DNA of 11,053 bases from Pavlovales sp. CCMP2436 (GCA_026770615.1 MU631337.1:399681-410733), one strand, 5' to 3'. Positions 1 through 7,945 are shown, counted from the stretch's first letter. Translations and numbers: made by a program. The notes: a model not told the origin generated them from the sequence alone.

Positions 1-95
1 CCCCCCCCCAGCTAGACACACACACAGACACACACACATACCTTTGCGGAGATGTGAACGGCACAACTCATACACACACACACACACACACATAA
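1..95. repeat. Poly-C and CA-repeat microsatellites
   Basis: The window opens with nine C residues, then CA-rich runs at about 16-39 and 70-92. These are simple sequence repeats, probably intronic or intergenic relative to the possible exon that starts at 221. Confidence 0.85.
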
Positions 96-220
96 CACCA
101 ATAACAATAACCATCTATAGGTACCCTCGTATATGTGTATAGAGTAATTAATTGTATACTAACAAAAAAACGTGTTTTTATCGCCAATTAAATTCGCCAA
201 TTATTCTGTCTCAAATTTAG

Positions 221-311
221 GGCGATGCGGAAGATTGCAGAGCGGCAGGGGAAGCAGCAGCTCTCCATGCGCGCGGACGAGGTCGGGGCCGAGCTGGAGT
301 GGCGGAAGTGA
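221..311 (+). CDS. Possible 3'-terminal exon of a plus-strand gene (partial, unrecognised)
   Basis: A pyrimidine-rich stretch ending in TTTAG (about 203-220) looks like a 3' splice site. It is followed by a GC-rich frame with an ATG at 225 and a TGA at 309-311. The frame reads M-R-K-I-A-E-R-Q-G-K and ends E-L-E-W-R-K, which is a charged, probably helical tail. The sharp change from AT-rich to GC-rich at the AG matches what the well-supported exons of this window show. The rest of the gene would lie left of the window. No domain can be recognised in about 29 residues. It could instead be a chance frame. Confidence 0.3.
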
Positions 312-949
312 CACGTCGCTGAGTGTCGACTCCAGTTGGGCTCAAATTGGGCTCAAAGTATCTAGACTCTAATCAGAGTCAGAAGTACGAGAAGTAGAGT
401 AAGGTATTCAGAGACTCTGAATACAAAGATTTGGCAGAATTCCTGAAACAAATAATCCGCCAGAATCAATTGAGTGGCGAAACAAATTAATGTCGCCTAT
501 GGTCTCTGCTAGAATTGCAGCATCCCGTGAATGAAATTGACCGCTATAAAAGATTAATCCCGCTAATCGATATTTGCCGACGACAACAAATAAAAGTTAT
601 CTTGTGCAAGAGTACAGCACTAGCCGTCCTGCCCGCCATGATGTGGCAGTGCCACTTTCAAGGGTGCACCCCACTAGCTGTATACGGCTTTTTCGGTAGC
701 TATTATATTCTTGAAAAGTTGATTCTTTTGGCAGTCGGCCGCAGGCTGACTGCGCTGCTGTAGGGATATGAGGCGCGCGTAGCACGCCCCGCGATTTTAT
801 TTATTTATTTTTTTTTCTTTGATTTTTGTATATATTATATTTAATCAACATTTGTTTGATGCCCAGTAGTCTGTACTAGTCAGCAGTTTGCGAGCTTTAT
901 TTTATTTTATGATTCGTAGTTACGGCACAAGTACGCCTGGTCGTTAACT
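312..949. other. Spacer without a convincing gene
   Basis: This stretch contains a short tandem repeat of TTGGGCTCAAA (about 336-357), a perfect palindrome at 404-424 and an AT-rich tract (about 780-910). Overlapping open frames on both strands at 515-785 have no recognisable motif or splice context, and I do not call them. Confidence 0.5.
404..424. repeat. Perfect 21-bp palindrome
   Basis: Arms GTATTCAGAG and CTCTGAATAC flank a single central A. A smaller hairpin (GACTCT, then AGAGTC) lies about 30 bp upstream at 364-379. The function is unknown; it could be a repeat terminus or an RNA hairpin downstream of the possible exon at 221-311. Confidence 0.7.
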
Positions 950-2151
950 TTAGACATCCTTGATGCCTAGGAATGTGGCCTTGCGCATGCTCCTTAGGCG
1001 GGCGAGCACACGCCGCTCGGCGTCTTCCCACTCCTGATTGTACAGCGCGCCCTTGTTGCCATGCACCTACCACTCTTTGACTAACAGGGACATGTTCAGC
1101 TCATGGGCAGGCGGCGAGTTAAAGGAGACCTAGACGAGCATCGCAAAGGTCTTGTCGACGAGCGACAAGCGCATCAGGGTTTTCGAGAGCGTCATTTTGC
1201 GCCCAGCGCGCTCCGTATCCGACTCTGCGCACAGGGGAGAGGCAGGCAAAGGGAGTTAGCGCTGCGGCGCAGGTAGTCGCGATACAGTCGCTCTGCGCTT
1301 ATGGCTGTATCGGTAAGCAATTATGTAGTCCATCAGCTCGAGGAATTGGTTGGGAATGTTGCTGCCGGCCACACGCTCTGGCTACGTGAAGAGCGTGTGT
1401 GCGATGCTCGTCTCGCCGACGAGCGCGAGCCGCTTCACGGTGCGGGTCAGCGTCTTCTTGTCGTCCTCGTCATCGTGTTCGTCGCAATTGATGATGAACT
1501 GAGACCGGTTGTCACGAACGAAGTGCTTCACCTGTTATTTATAATTTACTATTAATAATAATGCATTCGTATTGAGGGGGGGGGAGGGCAGTGGGCAGCA
1601 AGTCACCTGCAGCAGCTGATTCTTGACAATGTTGGCGTCGAGGTGCGCGAGCGCGTGAGTGCAGAGCCAGTCGACGGAATCGTTGCCCCACTCGTCGAAG
1701 AGCGCCGCGACCGCGGTCGTCTGCTCTAGCGGCATCAGCCGGTAGTCGGTGGCCTTGCACAGGTGGAACCCAGTCTCGTTGCTCGCGAACCGCTCATCCA
1801 TTGCAGCGAGCAGCGAGTCACACATGAGCTTCTGGTAGGCGCGCAGCGAGCGGACCGTCTTGTCAACGGGAGCTACGCCGGGGGCTGCGCCGGGGGCTGC
1901 AGGCTCGTCGGCCGCCGGGGGCTGCGCCAGGGTGGGGCGCACTAGGAGCCGAGCCGGGGCGCGCGCCGGGGGCTGCGCCAGAGAGGGGGGCGCTGGGGGC
2001 TGCGCCGGGAGATCCGCCAGGCGAGCGCTGCACCTGATGTCCAACTGCTCGGATTGCAGTGCCAGCGGAGGCGGAGGGGGCTGCGCGTTGCCCGCGCGCC
2101 CTGGTCCTGCAGATGCGGACCCTGCAGATGCGGACGCGGACTCCGCTGATG
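950..2151 (-). pseudogene. Three-exon coding relic with three in-frame TAG codons, unknown family
   Basis: Three minus-strand segments join in phase. Exon a is about 2151-1607. It has a Pro/Ala-rich linker, then a normal-looking helical region with RAYQKLMCDSLLAAMDERF and ALFDEWGNDSVDWLC, and ends at a CAG|GTGACT donor. Exon b is 1531-1286 and starts after AATAACAG with VKHFVRDNRSQF. Exon c is 1222-950, starts after a pyrimidine tract and CAGAG, and ends FLGIKDV-TAA. The reading frame is consistent throughout, but TAG occurs at 1384-1382, 1132-1130 and 1069-1067. There is no frameshift. I do not recognise the family. The acceptor of exon a (near 2152) and the donor of exon b (1285) are my best choices and are uncertain. 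It is either a young pseudogene or a gene read through TAG. Confidence 0.5.
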
Positions 2152-2293
2152 CTGTGGAGCGGGCACGGGCAAGAGATCGGCGCAAGTGTGAGCAGACAGT
2201 TTGTTTGGTGCGGGGCGGGGGGGCGCGATCAGAGGGAGTATTCAGGGAGTATTCAGGGAGTATGACGGGCAGGTCAATGAGAAAGTTCTTGAG

Positions 2294-3030
2294 CGCAACC
2301 GTCTCGCTCGTCTACGCCGCCGGCCGCGGGCTCGCGCTCGATGAGCGCGCTGTCACCCGCTCCCTCGCCTGCGCCGCCGGCCGCGTGCTCGGAGCTGCCA
2401 CCATCTCCCTCGTCTGCACCGCCGGCCGCGAGCTCGCGCTCGATGAGCGCGCTGCCACCCGCTCCCTCGCCTGCGCCGCCGGCCGCGCGCTCGGAGCTGC
2501 CACCCGCTCCCTCGTCTGCGCCGCCGGCCGCGGGCTCGCGCTCGATGAGCGCGCTGCCACCCGCTCCCTCGCCTGCGCCGCCGGCCGCGCGCTCGGAGCT
2601 GCCACCATCTCCCTCGTCTGCGCCGCCGGCCGCGGGCTCGCGCTCGATGAGCGCCGCGCTGCCACCCGCTCCCTCGCCTGCGCCGCAGGCCGCGCGCTCG
2701 GAGCTGCCACAATCTCCCTCGTCTGCGCCGCCGGCCGCGGGCTCGCGCTCGATGAGCGCGCTGCCACCCGCTCCCTCGCCTGCGCCGCCGGCCGCACGCT
2801 CGGAGCTGCCACCATCTCCCTCGTCTGCGCCGCCGGCCGCGGGCTCGCGCTCGATGAGCGCGCTGCCACCCGCTCCCTCGCCTGCGCCGCCGGCCACGTG
2901 TTCGGAGCTGCCACCATCTTCCTCATCTGCACCGCCGGCCGTGGGCTCGCGCTCGATGAGCGCGTTGCCACCCGCTCCCTCGCCCGCGTTGCCGGCCGTG
3001 CGCTCGGCGCTGCCACCCGCGCTGTCATTG
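2294..3030. repeat. 102-bp GC-rich minisatellite (about seven units)
   Basis: Full units begin at ATGAGCGCGCTG at 2341, 2443, 2545, 2647, 2752 and 2854. A partial unit precedes them (2294-2340) and a degraded one follows (2956 to about 3030). Each unit is 102 bp except the one at 2647, which has a 3-bp insertion. Every length is therefore a multiple of three, and several frames stay open on both strands. On plus it would read as a Pro/Ser/Ala repeat (SALPPAPSPAPPAARSEL); on minus as a Gly/Ala/Glu repeat (GGAGEGAGGSALIEREPAAG). The two halves of a unit are themselves similar, so the ancestral unit may be about 51 bp. It may belong to an upstream exon of the relic at 950-2151, but no strand can be chosen from the sequence alone. 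Confidence 0.9.
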
Positions 3031-3197
3031 AGAGCGCTGGTCGAACGACCTGCGATGATCCAGGGATTCCACTTGGAGACGACGGGCAAGCGCGTCCGGC
3101 TTGCGCTTTTGGCCTGAGCTTTCGCGCGAGCCACCGTGTCCACTCATCGTGCTTACGCCCGGGCGCGGCTTTTTGCCTGCAGAAACTTGATTTACGC

Positions 3198-3250
3198 CCA
3201 ATTTTGTTGAAAAAAGACCTAAAATTTTTGAAAAAAGGCCTACAATTTTT
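3198..3250. repeat. Short AT-rich tandem repeat
   Basis: Two and a half copies of a roughly 22-bp unit are present, with core TTGAAAAAAGACCTA then TTGAAAAAAGGCCTA, separated by AATTTT runs. They sit at the border between the minisatellite region and the next GC-rich block. Confidence 0.7.
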
Positions 3251-3530
3251 CTTCGCCTTGCCGGCGGGGCACGCCCGGACGCTTTTGCTTAAAGTCGAGT
3301 GAACCCTTGGCCACTTCCACCGCTCCATTAATTCTGCCGTTATTTCGAGCGAAGACTAGCGTGTGTCTGTAGCAACCTTCCGCCATCGTAGTCCCGCTGC
3401 TTCCATGCTGCGCGAGCGTGCAGCTGCAACTGCGCCCCCCGAGGGGGGCGCTGCCTGGCTCGCCACCATGATGGTTGCTCTTCGCCACCATGCTATTGCT
3501 TCTGTCACGTGCTGTGACGGACGCTGTTTC

Positions 3531-3613
3531 GCGCGGTGGCGGGCCGCACGTGGAGATGCTGCTCAAGGCTACCAAGGCTACGACGACGATGCTGCTTCTT
3601 GCGGCCGCCGCAG
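3531..3613 (+). repeat. Direct duplication, copy 1
   Basis: This roughly 80-bp segment starts GCGCGGTGGCGGGCCGCAC and shares CTCAAGGCTACCAAGGCTACG with the copy at 3735-3820. The copies are about 200 bp apart and differ at scattered positions, so the duplication is not recent. Confidence 0.8.
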
Positions 3614-3734
3614 TGTGCGCGCTCGCAGCGTCGCGATGCTGTCCATTTGAGGTACTCGCTGGCACCTCTCGACCACCCGTCTCGCTCGGGTCCTCAAGTG
3701 GATGTACGTCGCACGCTGCGGAGGGCGCTGCTGC

Positions 3735-3820
3735 GCGCGGCGGCGGGCCGCACACGGAGACGCCGCTCAAGGCTACCAAGGCTACGAAGACGATGCTGCT
3801 CCCTGCGGCCGCTACGGCAG
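3735..3820 (+). repeat. Direct duplication, copy 2
   Basis: Second copy of the segment at 3531-3613. It starts GCGCGGCGGCGGGCCGCAC, keeps the CTCAAGGCTACCAAGGCTACG core, and has the GCGGCCGC segment after CTGCTGC in the same order. Confidence 0.8.
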
Positions 3821-3900
3821 GGCTGCGGCGGCCGAGGCGCGGCGTGGGGGCCGAGGCGCACACACTCACACCCTTTGGTGTAAGTGCTAGTGCATGAGGG

Positions 3901-3993
3901 TTTGGGTCGATCGCTCGACCTCAGCCTGACGTCGACCACGCCAGTGACTGAACAACATCTGTTGAACCATGCTGAGCCGTTAATATATTTATA
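3901..3993 (+). repeat. Dispersed repeat family B, copy 1
   Basis: A roughly 80-bp unit that recurs at 8311 and 10141 in the same orientation. It begins with a perfect hairpin, GGTCGA-TCGC-TCGACC (3905-3920). CTCAGCCTGACGTCGACC follows, then AGTGACTGAACAACA, then GTTGAACCATGCTGAGCCG. The unit ends in an AT-rich, TATA-like tract (TTAATATATTTATAG). This copy differs from the one at 10141 at about four positions in its first 77 bp. Confidence 0.85.
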
Positions 3994-4324
3994 GACTCTG
4001 ACGACTAGTTTTTTTTTTGCAGAATAACGCAATGCCGATGTCGTATTTAGATGATAATAGATTATAAACAGGTAGTCGATTTTACTGACTTTCAGCACGG
4101 TATTTGATCAAATATAGGTATTGACTTTACAGATTTGTATATTTGTTATCGACTCCGGGGGGGGGCTTAAACGGATACTGTCAGCTGTCCACGAGTGCGC
4201 CCATTCTACCGGGTGAGATCTGCATGACTGGGAATTGCTGTTTTTTTGTGCCGGCCTCGGCTGCCCCCGTTCTGCCCTGGCAGGGGCGCGCCCCCGCCAG
4301 TCTATGCCAGTCTGAGGGCGCGGT

Positions 4325-4349
4325 AGACTGGGCCCGCAGGGCCCAGTCT
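4325..4349. repeat. Perfect GC-rich hairpin
   Basis: The 11-bp arms AGACTGGGCCC and GGGCCCAGTCT flank a three-base GCA loop. It lies about 180 bp past the 3' end of the minus-strand gene. Confidence 0.8.
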
Positions 4350-4357
4350 GGGCCCGG

Positions 4358-4392
4358 GCGGTGGCCGGAGGCCGCTGGCCGTAGGCCACCGC
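4358..4392. repeat. Second GC-rich hairpin
   Basis: The 9-bp arms GCGGTGGCC and GGCCACCGC enclose 17 bases that themselves contain GGCC repeats. Together with the hairpin at 4325-4349 and a near-palindrome around GGGGCGCGCCCC (about 4270-4300) it forms a compact structured block. Confidence 0.75.
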
Positions 4393-4527
4393 TGTAGTAA
4401 TAATTTAATTAGCGTGAGGTATAATTATAACGCCAGCTTGAATCCCTTTAAGAGATATAATACAAAAGAGCAAGTTATATGTGCATCACGTCCATATTTC
4501 TCGAGGAAACCGTACTGAACACTGCTG

Positions 4528-5443
4528 CTAGGAATGGGAGCTATCCGGCTCGATCATTGCGCCATTGTCGTGACCGAGCGGTGTGATGACTGCGCACCTG
4601 GCGCGACCGAGTGAGATCTGCATGAGGATGGGCGGCGAGCTAAAGCTCGTCTCGATAGGCGGTGGCCCCTCGGCCAGAAACGGTAGATCTGTCGCGGGGG
4701 AACCCCCTGAGCCGGTTGTATGGAGCCCCTCGTCCAGTGTCGTCGTGAATGAGCGAACCCCGTCGACAAGCTGTTTGCCGCCCACCAGCTCTTCCAGCGA
4801 GCCGTTCCTCAAATGCCGCACCGGTTCCGAGTTGAACCTGGCGACGGGGGATGCATCACGGCGCATCTGACTGGGTGAGCCATTGACGTTGAACCGGAAG
4901 TTGCTAGACTTGCTCAGCCCGCGCTTGAGCGGTGACCGCCGCCGCGCCGCGAGCGAACGCATTAGGGTGCCGCTGATCACGCGGTTAAAGTTGTCGAGGT
5001 TGACGAAGCCCGCAGCGAGTACCGCGGAGAGACGCTGGCGGTCGTCCTCAACGAAGCAGGTCGCGTTACGCACTGCGAGTGGGGTAGGCAGGGGGTGAGC
5101 GAAAAAAAATTAAAAATGGCTTCATAACTAACCCCGCCCCCGCGTGCTCCGGTGGGCGCGCACCATCGAACTTTTCGATCGCAAGCTCGAAAGCGCGCTC
5201 GTCAGCGTCGATGGCCATGACGGGTACGCTGGGCAAGCTGTACACCGAGGCAGGGCGCTTTTGCGGGCTCCCGGGTACCGTGCACTCACTGCTGACCATC
5301 GCCGCTGACCAGCGATCGGTGACTGATTTCATTTGGCTGCCCGTAGACCAGCGCTTTATCGGTGACCGTTGCAAGCGCGCAGGCCTGTCCGGAGCCAGCG
5401 GTGCAAGCGGCGACAGGCTGATCTGCGCCTCGCTGCCCCCCAT
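4528..5443 (-). other. Exons 5-6 of the TIR-like gene: C-terminal part
   Basis: Exon 5 (5443-5164) starts MGGSEAQISL directly after VFVQ, following a CTTCCGCAG acceptor. It ends FELAIEKFD plus one base at G|GTGCGCGC. The 91-bp intron ends CCCACTCGCAG. Exon 6 (5072-4528) reads VRNATCFVEDDRQRLSAVL, then NLDNFNRVISGTLM, then a basic RRRSPLKRG and a long Ser/Pro/Gly-rich tail ending EPDSSHS-TAG. The low-complexity tail suggests a disordered region. Confidence 0.85.
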
Positions 5444-7541
5444 CTGCGGAAGTGGTATAGGGCAGGCGGGGCGGTCAGGGGGACTCGCGACAATCGGTTG
5501 TACATTGCGTGCTTAACGTCACCTTGAGGTGGCGGCTTGCGAACAGCCGGGGGCAGCGATGCCCTTAGTTTTTGTATTTGAGTGTGTTTGTATTTGAGTT
5601 TGTATTTGAGTTTGTGTGTGCGTTAGTAGTAGGGGTGCTGAGAGGAGAAGACGGTTTTTGCGGGGCTGACCTGGACGAAGACGAATAGCTCGATCACACA
5701 CCACAGCCGCGTCAGGTAGCTTGGTCCGGCTAGGAGAAGCAGAGTCTGGCAACCGGCAAGGTAGAGCGGAAGGCACGCGAGCGACTCTTTGATTTTGCGC
5801 TGATCGATCGCTAATATATCGATCCACAGCTGTTAGTTACCATGATAAAGCGCGTATACGCGCGGTGGTTAGTTATGTGCCTCAGTGGCCCGCGGGGAAA
5901 GGAAACGTGGCTTGCTTGTGGTTGCAAGCGGGGGTTAGTATTTACCGTGGGCTCCCTCCCCCCGTGCTGCGCCTTGAAGTCACGGCGCCACACCTGCAGC
6001 GCGTCAAACTTGGCCTGCGCGTCGTCGTGCCTGCACAACGTAGTCGTGCCGGGTGTGCGTGTGTGTGTCACATGGGGGAAGGACCAAACCTGTGGCATAT
6101 GCCATTTCACGGTTTTACAGGGCGCCGCCCATCTCATGGAACCCGAAAATTATTCAAATTATGATTATGATTATGATTATGATTATGATTATGGTTATGA
6201 TTATGACTTTATTTCTAATTCGAATTCGAATTCGTATTCTAATAATAATAACGAGATTGGCAATGGCAATGACAAATAAAATCATTTGATATAATAATGA
6301 CCTTTATAGAACATAAGTAATAATAATAAATATTAATATCATTTTTTATTTTATTTTTGCTTTATTCTCACCAAGAGTGGCTTACAAATGCATCGACATC
6401 GCCGAGCTGCGCCGCCTTCTGCCGGCCAGAGGCGATGGAGGGCCTCGCAGCATTTGATTGGAAGTCGGCCAGCAGCACCTCATCCGCGCTCACTGATGTT
6501 CAAGGGGTTTGGTGGGGTTACAGGGTGTGGGTGAGGGGTAGGAGTGCAAGCAGGACAGACCGGGCTGCAAAGGTTGTTGCGTCACGCACCGCAAGTGAAC
6601 CGCTCGCGCGCGAGTTGCTCGACGTCCTCTGTCGCGCCCGTCTCGCCGAGGAGGAGCGCTATGCTGGCCGCGCTGGTCACGACGGTCCCGTGTGCGACGA
6701 GCCATCCCTGCACGGCTGAGCGCACGGCCTGCGAGATGAGCGCAAAACCGAGCGCCGTCTCCTGGAGCGCTGAGAGGAGGCCGAGCTCCGCCAGCGACAA
6801 GGTCGAGCTCCGCAGCACGATGTCGAGCGTACCCTGCGCGATCAGAGCCTGGCCACTTACCCGCCAGAACCGCGCCAGCATCGTGTGCGTCGAGAGCTTG
6901 GGGCGCACCCTTAACGCAAGCTCGAGTCGCAGCGCGGTGAGTAACCAGAGCGACGCACCGCCCAAGGCACGCAGTAGGTCAACCAGCGCTGTCAAGCAGA
7001 CCATGTCTCCCAGAGCGCACGGACAGTCCTCGCCGCAAGCGATCGGTAGGCTCAGCCCGCGAGCGCGCAGCACGACGTAGGGAGCCCACGTGGCCGCAGC
7101 GCAGAGGACCGCGCCAGCGACCATGTGGCGTGTCGGATATGGCCAGGTTATCACCACCAGCACCGCCCCAAAGCGCACGACCAGCCATGCCACGTGCCGG
7201 TAGTGTGGCGTGGCGAACGTGCCGGCCAGCGCGAGCATGCCGAGCGTCGCGCCGCCGACTATGAGGAGGGCACCGATGGCGAGCGCTGTGCCGTGGACGG
7301 CGATCAGCCGCGCTTTCGCCGACCGCCTGTTCGCCGCGAGCCGCTCCGATATGTACACCGAGTTGCGCCTCTTGATGTTGGAAGACGTGGCCGGGAGCGA
7401 AGGGGCGCGGCTCCAAGGGGCGCGGCTCCACTTTGAGCTATTCCTGCACTCCATAGCCTCCTCGCCACCGTCAGCCCCCCCCGCAACCTCGACCGCCTGG
7501 AGTGCGGGCCGCACACCATTAGAGCAGCTGTCCTCCGCCAT
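4528..7541 (-). CDS. Multi-pass membrane protein with C-terminal TIR-like domain (713 aa, six exons)
   Basis: Exons are 7541-6590, 6492-6372, 6030-5946, 5829-5671, 5443-5164 and 5072-4528. The spliced length is 2142 nt and stays in frame to a TAG. Residues 1-75 are hydrophilic. Residues 79-300 hold at least four hydrophobic segments (about 79-108, 115-132, 140-158, 178-205) plus weaker ones. Residues 349-439 hold the TIR-like motifs: DVDAFVSHSW (349-358), HDD (359-361), LWIDILAIDQ (387-396) and AGPSYLTRLWCVIEL (420-434). A segment FVEDDRQRLSAVLAAGF follows residue 533, and the Ser/Pro-rich tail has no known domain. By recollection, oomycete and other stramenopile proteins share this motif order; their function is not established. 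A role in membrane-linked signalling, or NAD cleavage as in other TIR domains, is inference. I chose the ATG at 7541 as start because the longer open frame upstream (to 7649) has no ATG. An additional 5' exon is possible. Confidence 0.88.
5570..5625. repeat. Minisatellite in intron 4 of the TIR-like gene
   Basis: About four imperfect copies of a GTATTTGAGTTT-like 12-bp unit lie inside the intron (5670-5444). On the coding strand they add a CA/AAATAC-rich tract with no obvious consequence for splicing. Confidence 0.8.
5671..6492 (-). other. Exons 2-4 of the TIR-like gene: the TIR-like core split by two introns
   Basis: Exon 2 (6492-6372) ends inside the Trp codon of SHSW at the donor TG|GTGAGAAT. 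Exon 3 (6030-5946) completes that Trp after a GTTGTGCAG acceptor and reads HDDAQAKFDALQVW to GREPT, ending ACG|GTAAATAC. Exon 4 (5829-5671) begins after TAACTAACAG, which also looks like a branch point next to the acceptor. It encodes LWIDILAIDQ to LWCVIELFVFVQ and ends CAG|GTCAGC. The continuity of the family motifs across each junction is the main proof of the splice choices. Confidence 0.88.
6155..6252. repeat. GATTAT microsatellite followed by AATTCG and AAT repeats in intron 2
   Basis: About eight units of GATTAT (one variant GGTTAT) are followed by three AATTCG units and AATAATAAT. All lie in the longest intron (6371-6031, 341 bp) of the TIR-like gene. Confidence 0.9.
6590..7541 (-). 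other. Exon 1 of the TIR-like gene: membrane module
   Basis: Encodes residues 1-317. The start is MAEDSCSNGV, and a basic stretch (NIKRRN, later NRRSAKAR) directly precedes the first hydrophobic segment. That fits a cytosolic N terminus by the positive-inside rule, which is an inference. The exon ends ..RERFTC plus one base at the donor G|GTGCGTGACG (6589 downward). The intron to 6493 is 97 bp and ends AACATCAG. Confidence 0.85.
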
Positions 7542-7832
7542 CCGAGGCAACACGACCGCCTGATCGGTGAACCCGAAAAGCAGACAATGCGGGGTCCGCA
7601 GTGAGCAGATGGCGCGGTCCCTTCCTGCTGCCCTGACAGTTAATTTCAATTTTGTAAGTAACGGACAGTTTAAAGATAATCTAACCGACTTATTACTTAT
7701 AGCTTTATTGCCTTAATTTTGCCCAAAAAGAGAGATTTCTCTATGTGAAATGATGGCACTCTGATGGATACTAATATGAAAATTTAGTGTGCCTCTTGGC
7801 ATGGCAGATATTTTCAATATTTTTTTCAATAT
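7542..7832 (-). other. 5' flank of the TIR-like gene
   Basis: Just upstream of the chosen ATG the minus strand is moderately GC-rich and includes a TTCACCGATCAG sequence, a possible splice acceptor for an unseen upstream exon. Beyond about 7650 it turns AT-rich. I see no clear promoter element. This stretch would hold the 5' UTR and promoter if the ATG at 7541 is correct. Confidence 0.4.
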
Positions 7833-7945
7833 GCCAGCGAAGATTTTTTTGGCATATTTTTGCCATCTATTGCCATATTTCAGTGGCAAGTTGACCAGGT
7901 GAATATGGTAAATATATTGGCCAATATTTTGACCATATATTGCCC
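7833..7945. repeat. AT-rich inverted repeat, left arm
   Basis: The reverse complement of this segment (GGGCAATATATGG..., CCAATATATTTACCATATT..., GCCAAAAAAATC) aligns with 8804-8912 over about 110 bp with moderate divergence. The best-matching part is 7881-7945. Confidence 0.65.

Larger units (their letters stand above)
3300..3897. other. GC-rich block with open frames on both strands, coding status undecided
   Basis: The minus strand is open from about 3869 to 3240, and a plus frame is open through a TGA at about 3895. Both contain the translated internal duplication described separately. The plus frame would give Leu/Ala-rich stretches and a repeated LKATKATKTML-like peptide; the minus frame would give SSIVFVALVAL-like hydrophobic repeats. 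Neither frame begins with a supported ATG or a clear splice site. High GC alone can keep both strands open, so I do not call a gene. Confidence 0.4.
3994..4527. other. Intergenic region downstream of the TIR-like gene
   Basis: AT-rich sequence (about 4000-4150) is followed by a GC-rich hairpin-bearing segment (about 4250-4395) and AT-rich sequence up to the stop codon of the minus-strand gene. I see no canonical AATAAA signal on the minus strand just after that stop. A 15-bp match to the gene's last exon (GTGAGATCTGCATGA) lies at 4213-4227. Confidence 0.5.

Noticed and set aside
515..785. Small overlapping open frames on both strands
   Set aside because: There is no motif, no splice context and no composition shift. 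One hydrophobic stretch alone does not support a gene.
1607..2151. Assigning the relic's exon a to a hAT-type transposase
   Set aside because: The DERF...ATDYRLMPL segment loosely recalls such proteins, but the following exons show no dimerisation-domain signature, so the resemblance is too weak to name.
2294..3030. Tandem array considered as a CRISPR
   Set aside because: The units are contiguous and nearly identical, with no unique spacers, in a eukaryotic context with introns.
1860..3302. A 480-codon plus-strand open frame, the longest in the window
   Set aside because: It spans the minisatellite and the antisense of the better-supported minus-strand exon a. Its Arg/Ala/Cys-rich composition is typical of a shadow frame in GC-rich repeats.
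2274..3328. Minus-strand open frames of 289 and 338 codons over the minisatellite
   Set aside because: Two different frames are equally open. One begins directly after a stop without an ATG, and the other starts with an ATG in non-repeat sequence without other support. They may contain a real exon but cannot be called as genes.
3901..3993. Repeat B as a tRNA or tRNA-derived SINE
   Set aside because: Neither strand has A-box and B-box matches in the right order and spacing. The GGTTCAACAGG on the minus strand is only a weak B-box resemblance.
5811..6137. A 108-codon minus-strand open frame taken as a separate small protein
   Set aside because: Only its middle (6030-5946) is coding, as exon 3 of the TIR-like gene. 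The rest is intron, bounded by good GT and AG sites.
6544..7563. Plus-strand open frames of 117 and 178 codons
   Set aside because: They are antisense to exon 1 of the TIR-like gene, which has the hydrophobic segments and the splice donor that make biological sense.
7542..7649. Extending exon 1 of the TIR-like gene upstream to 7649
   Set aside because: The extension has no ATG (it starts at TTG), and the first in-frame ATG is at 7541. A 5' exon joined near 7565 remains possible but unproven.
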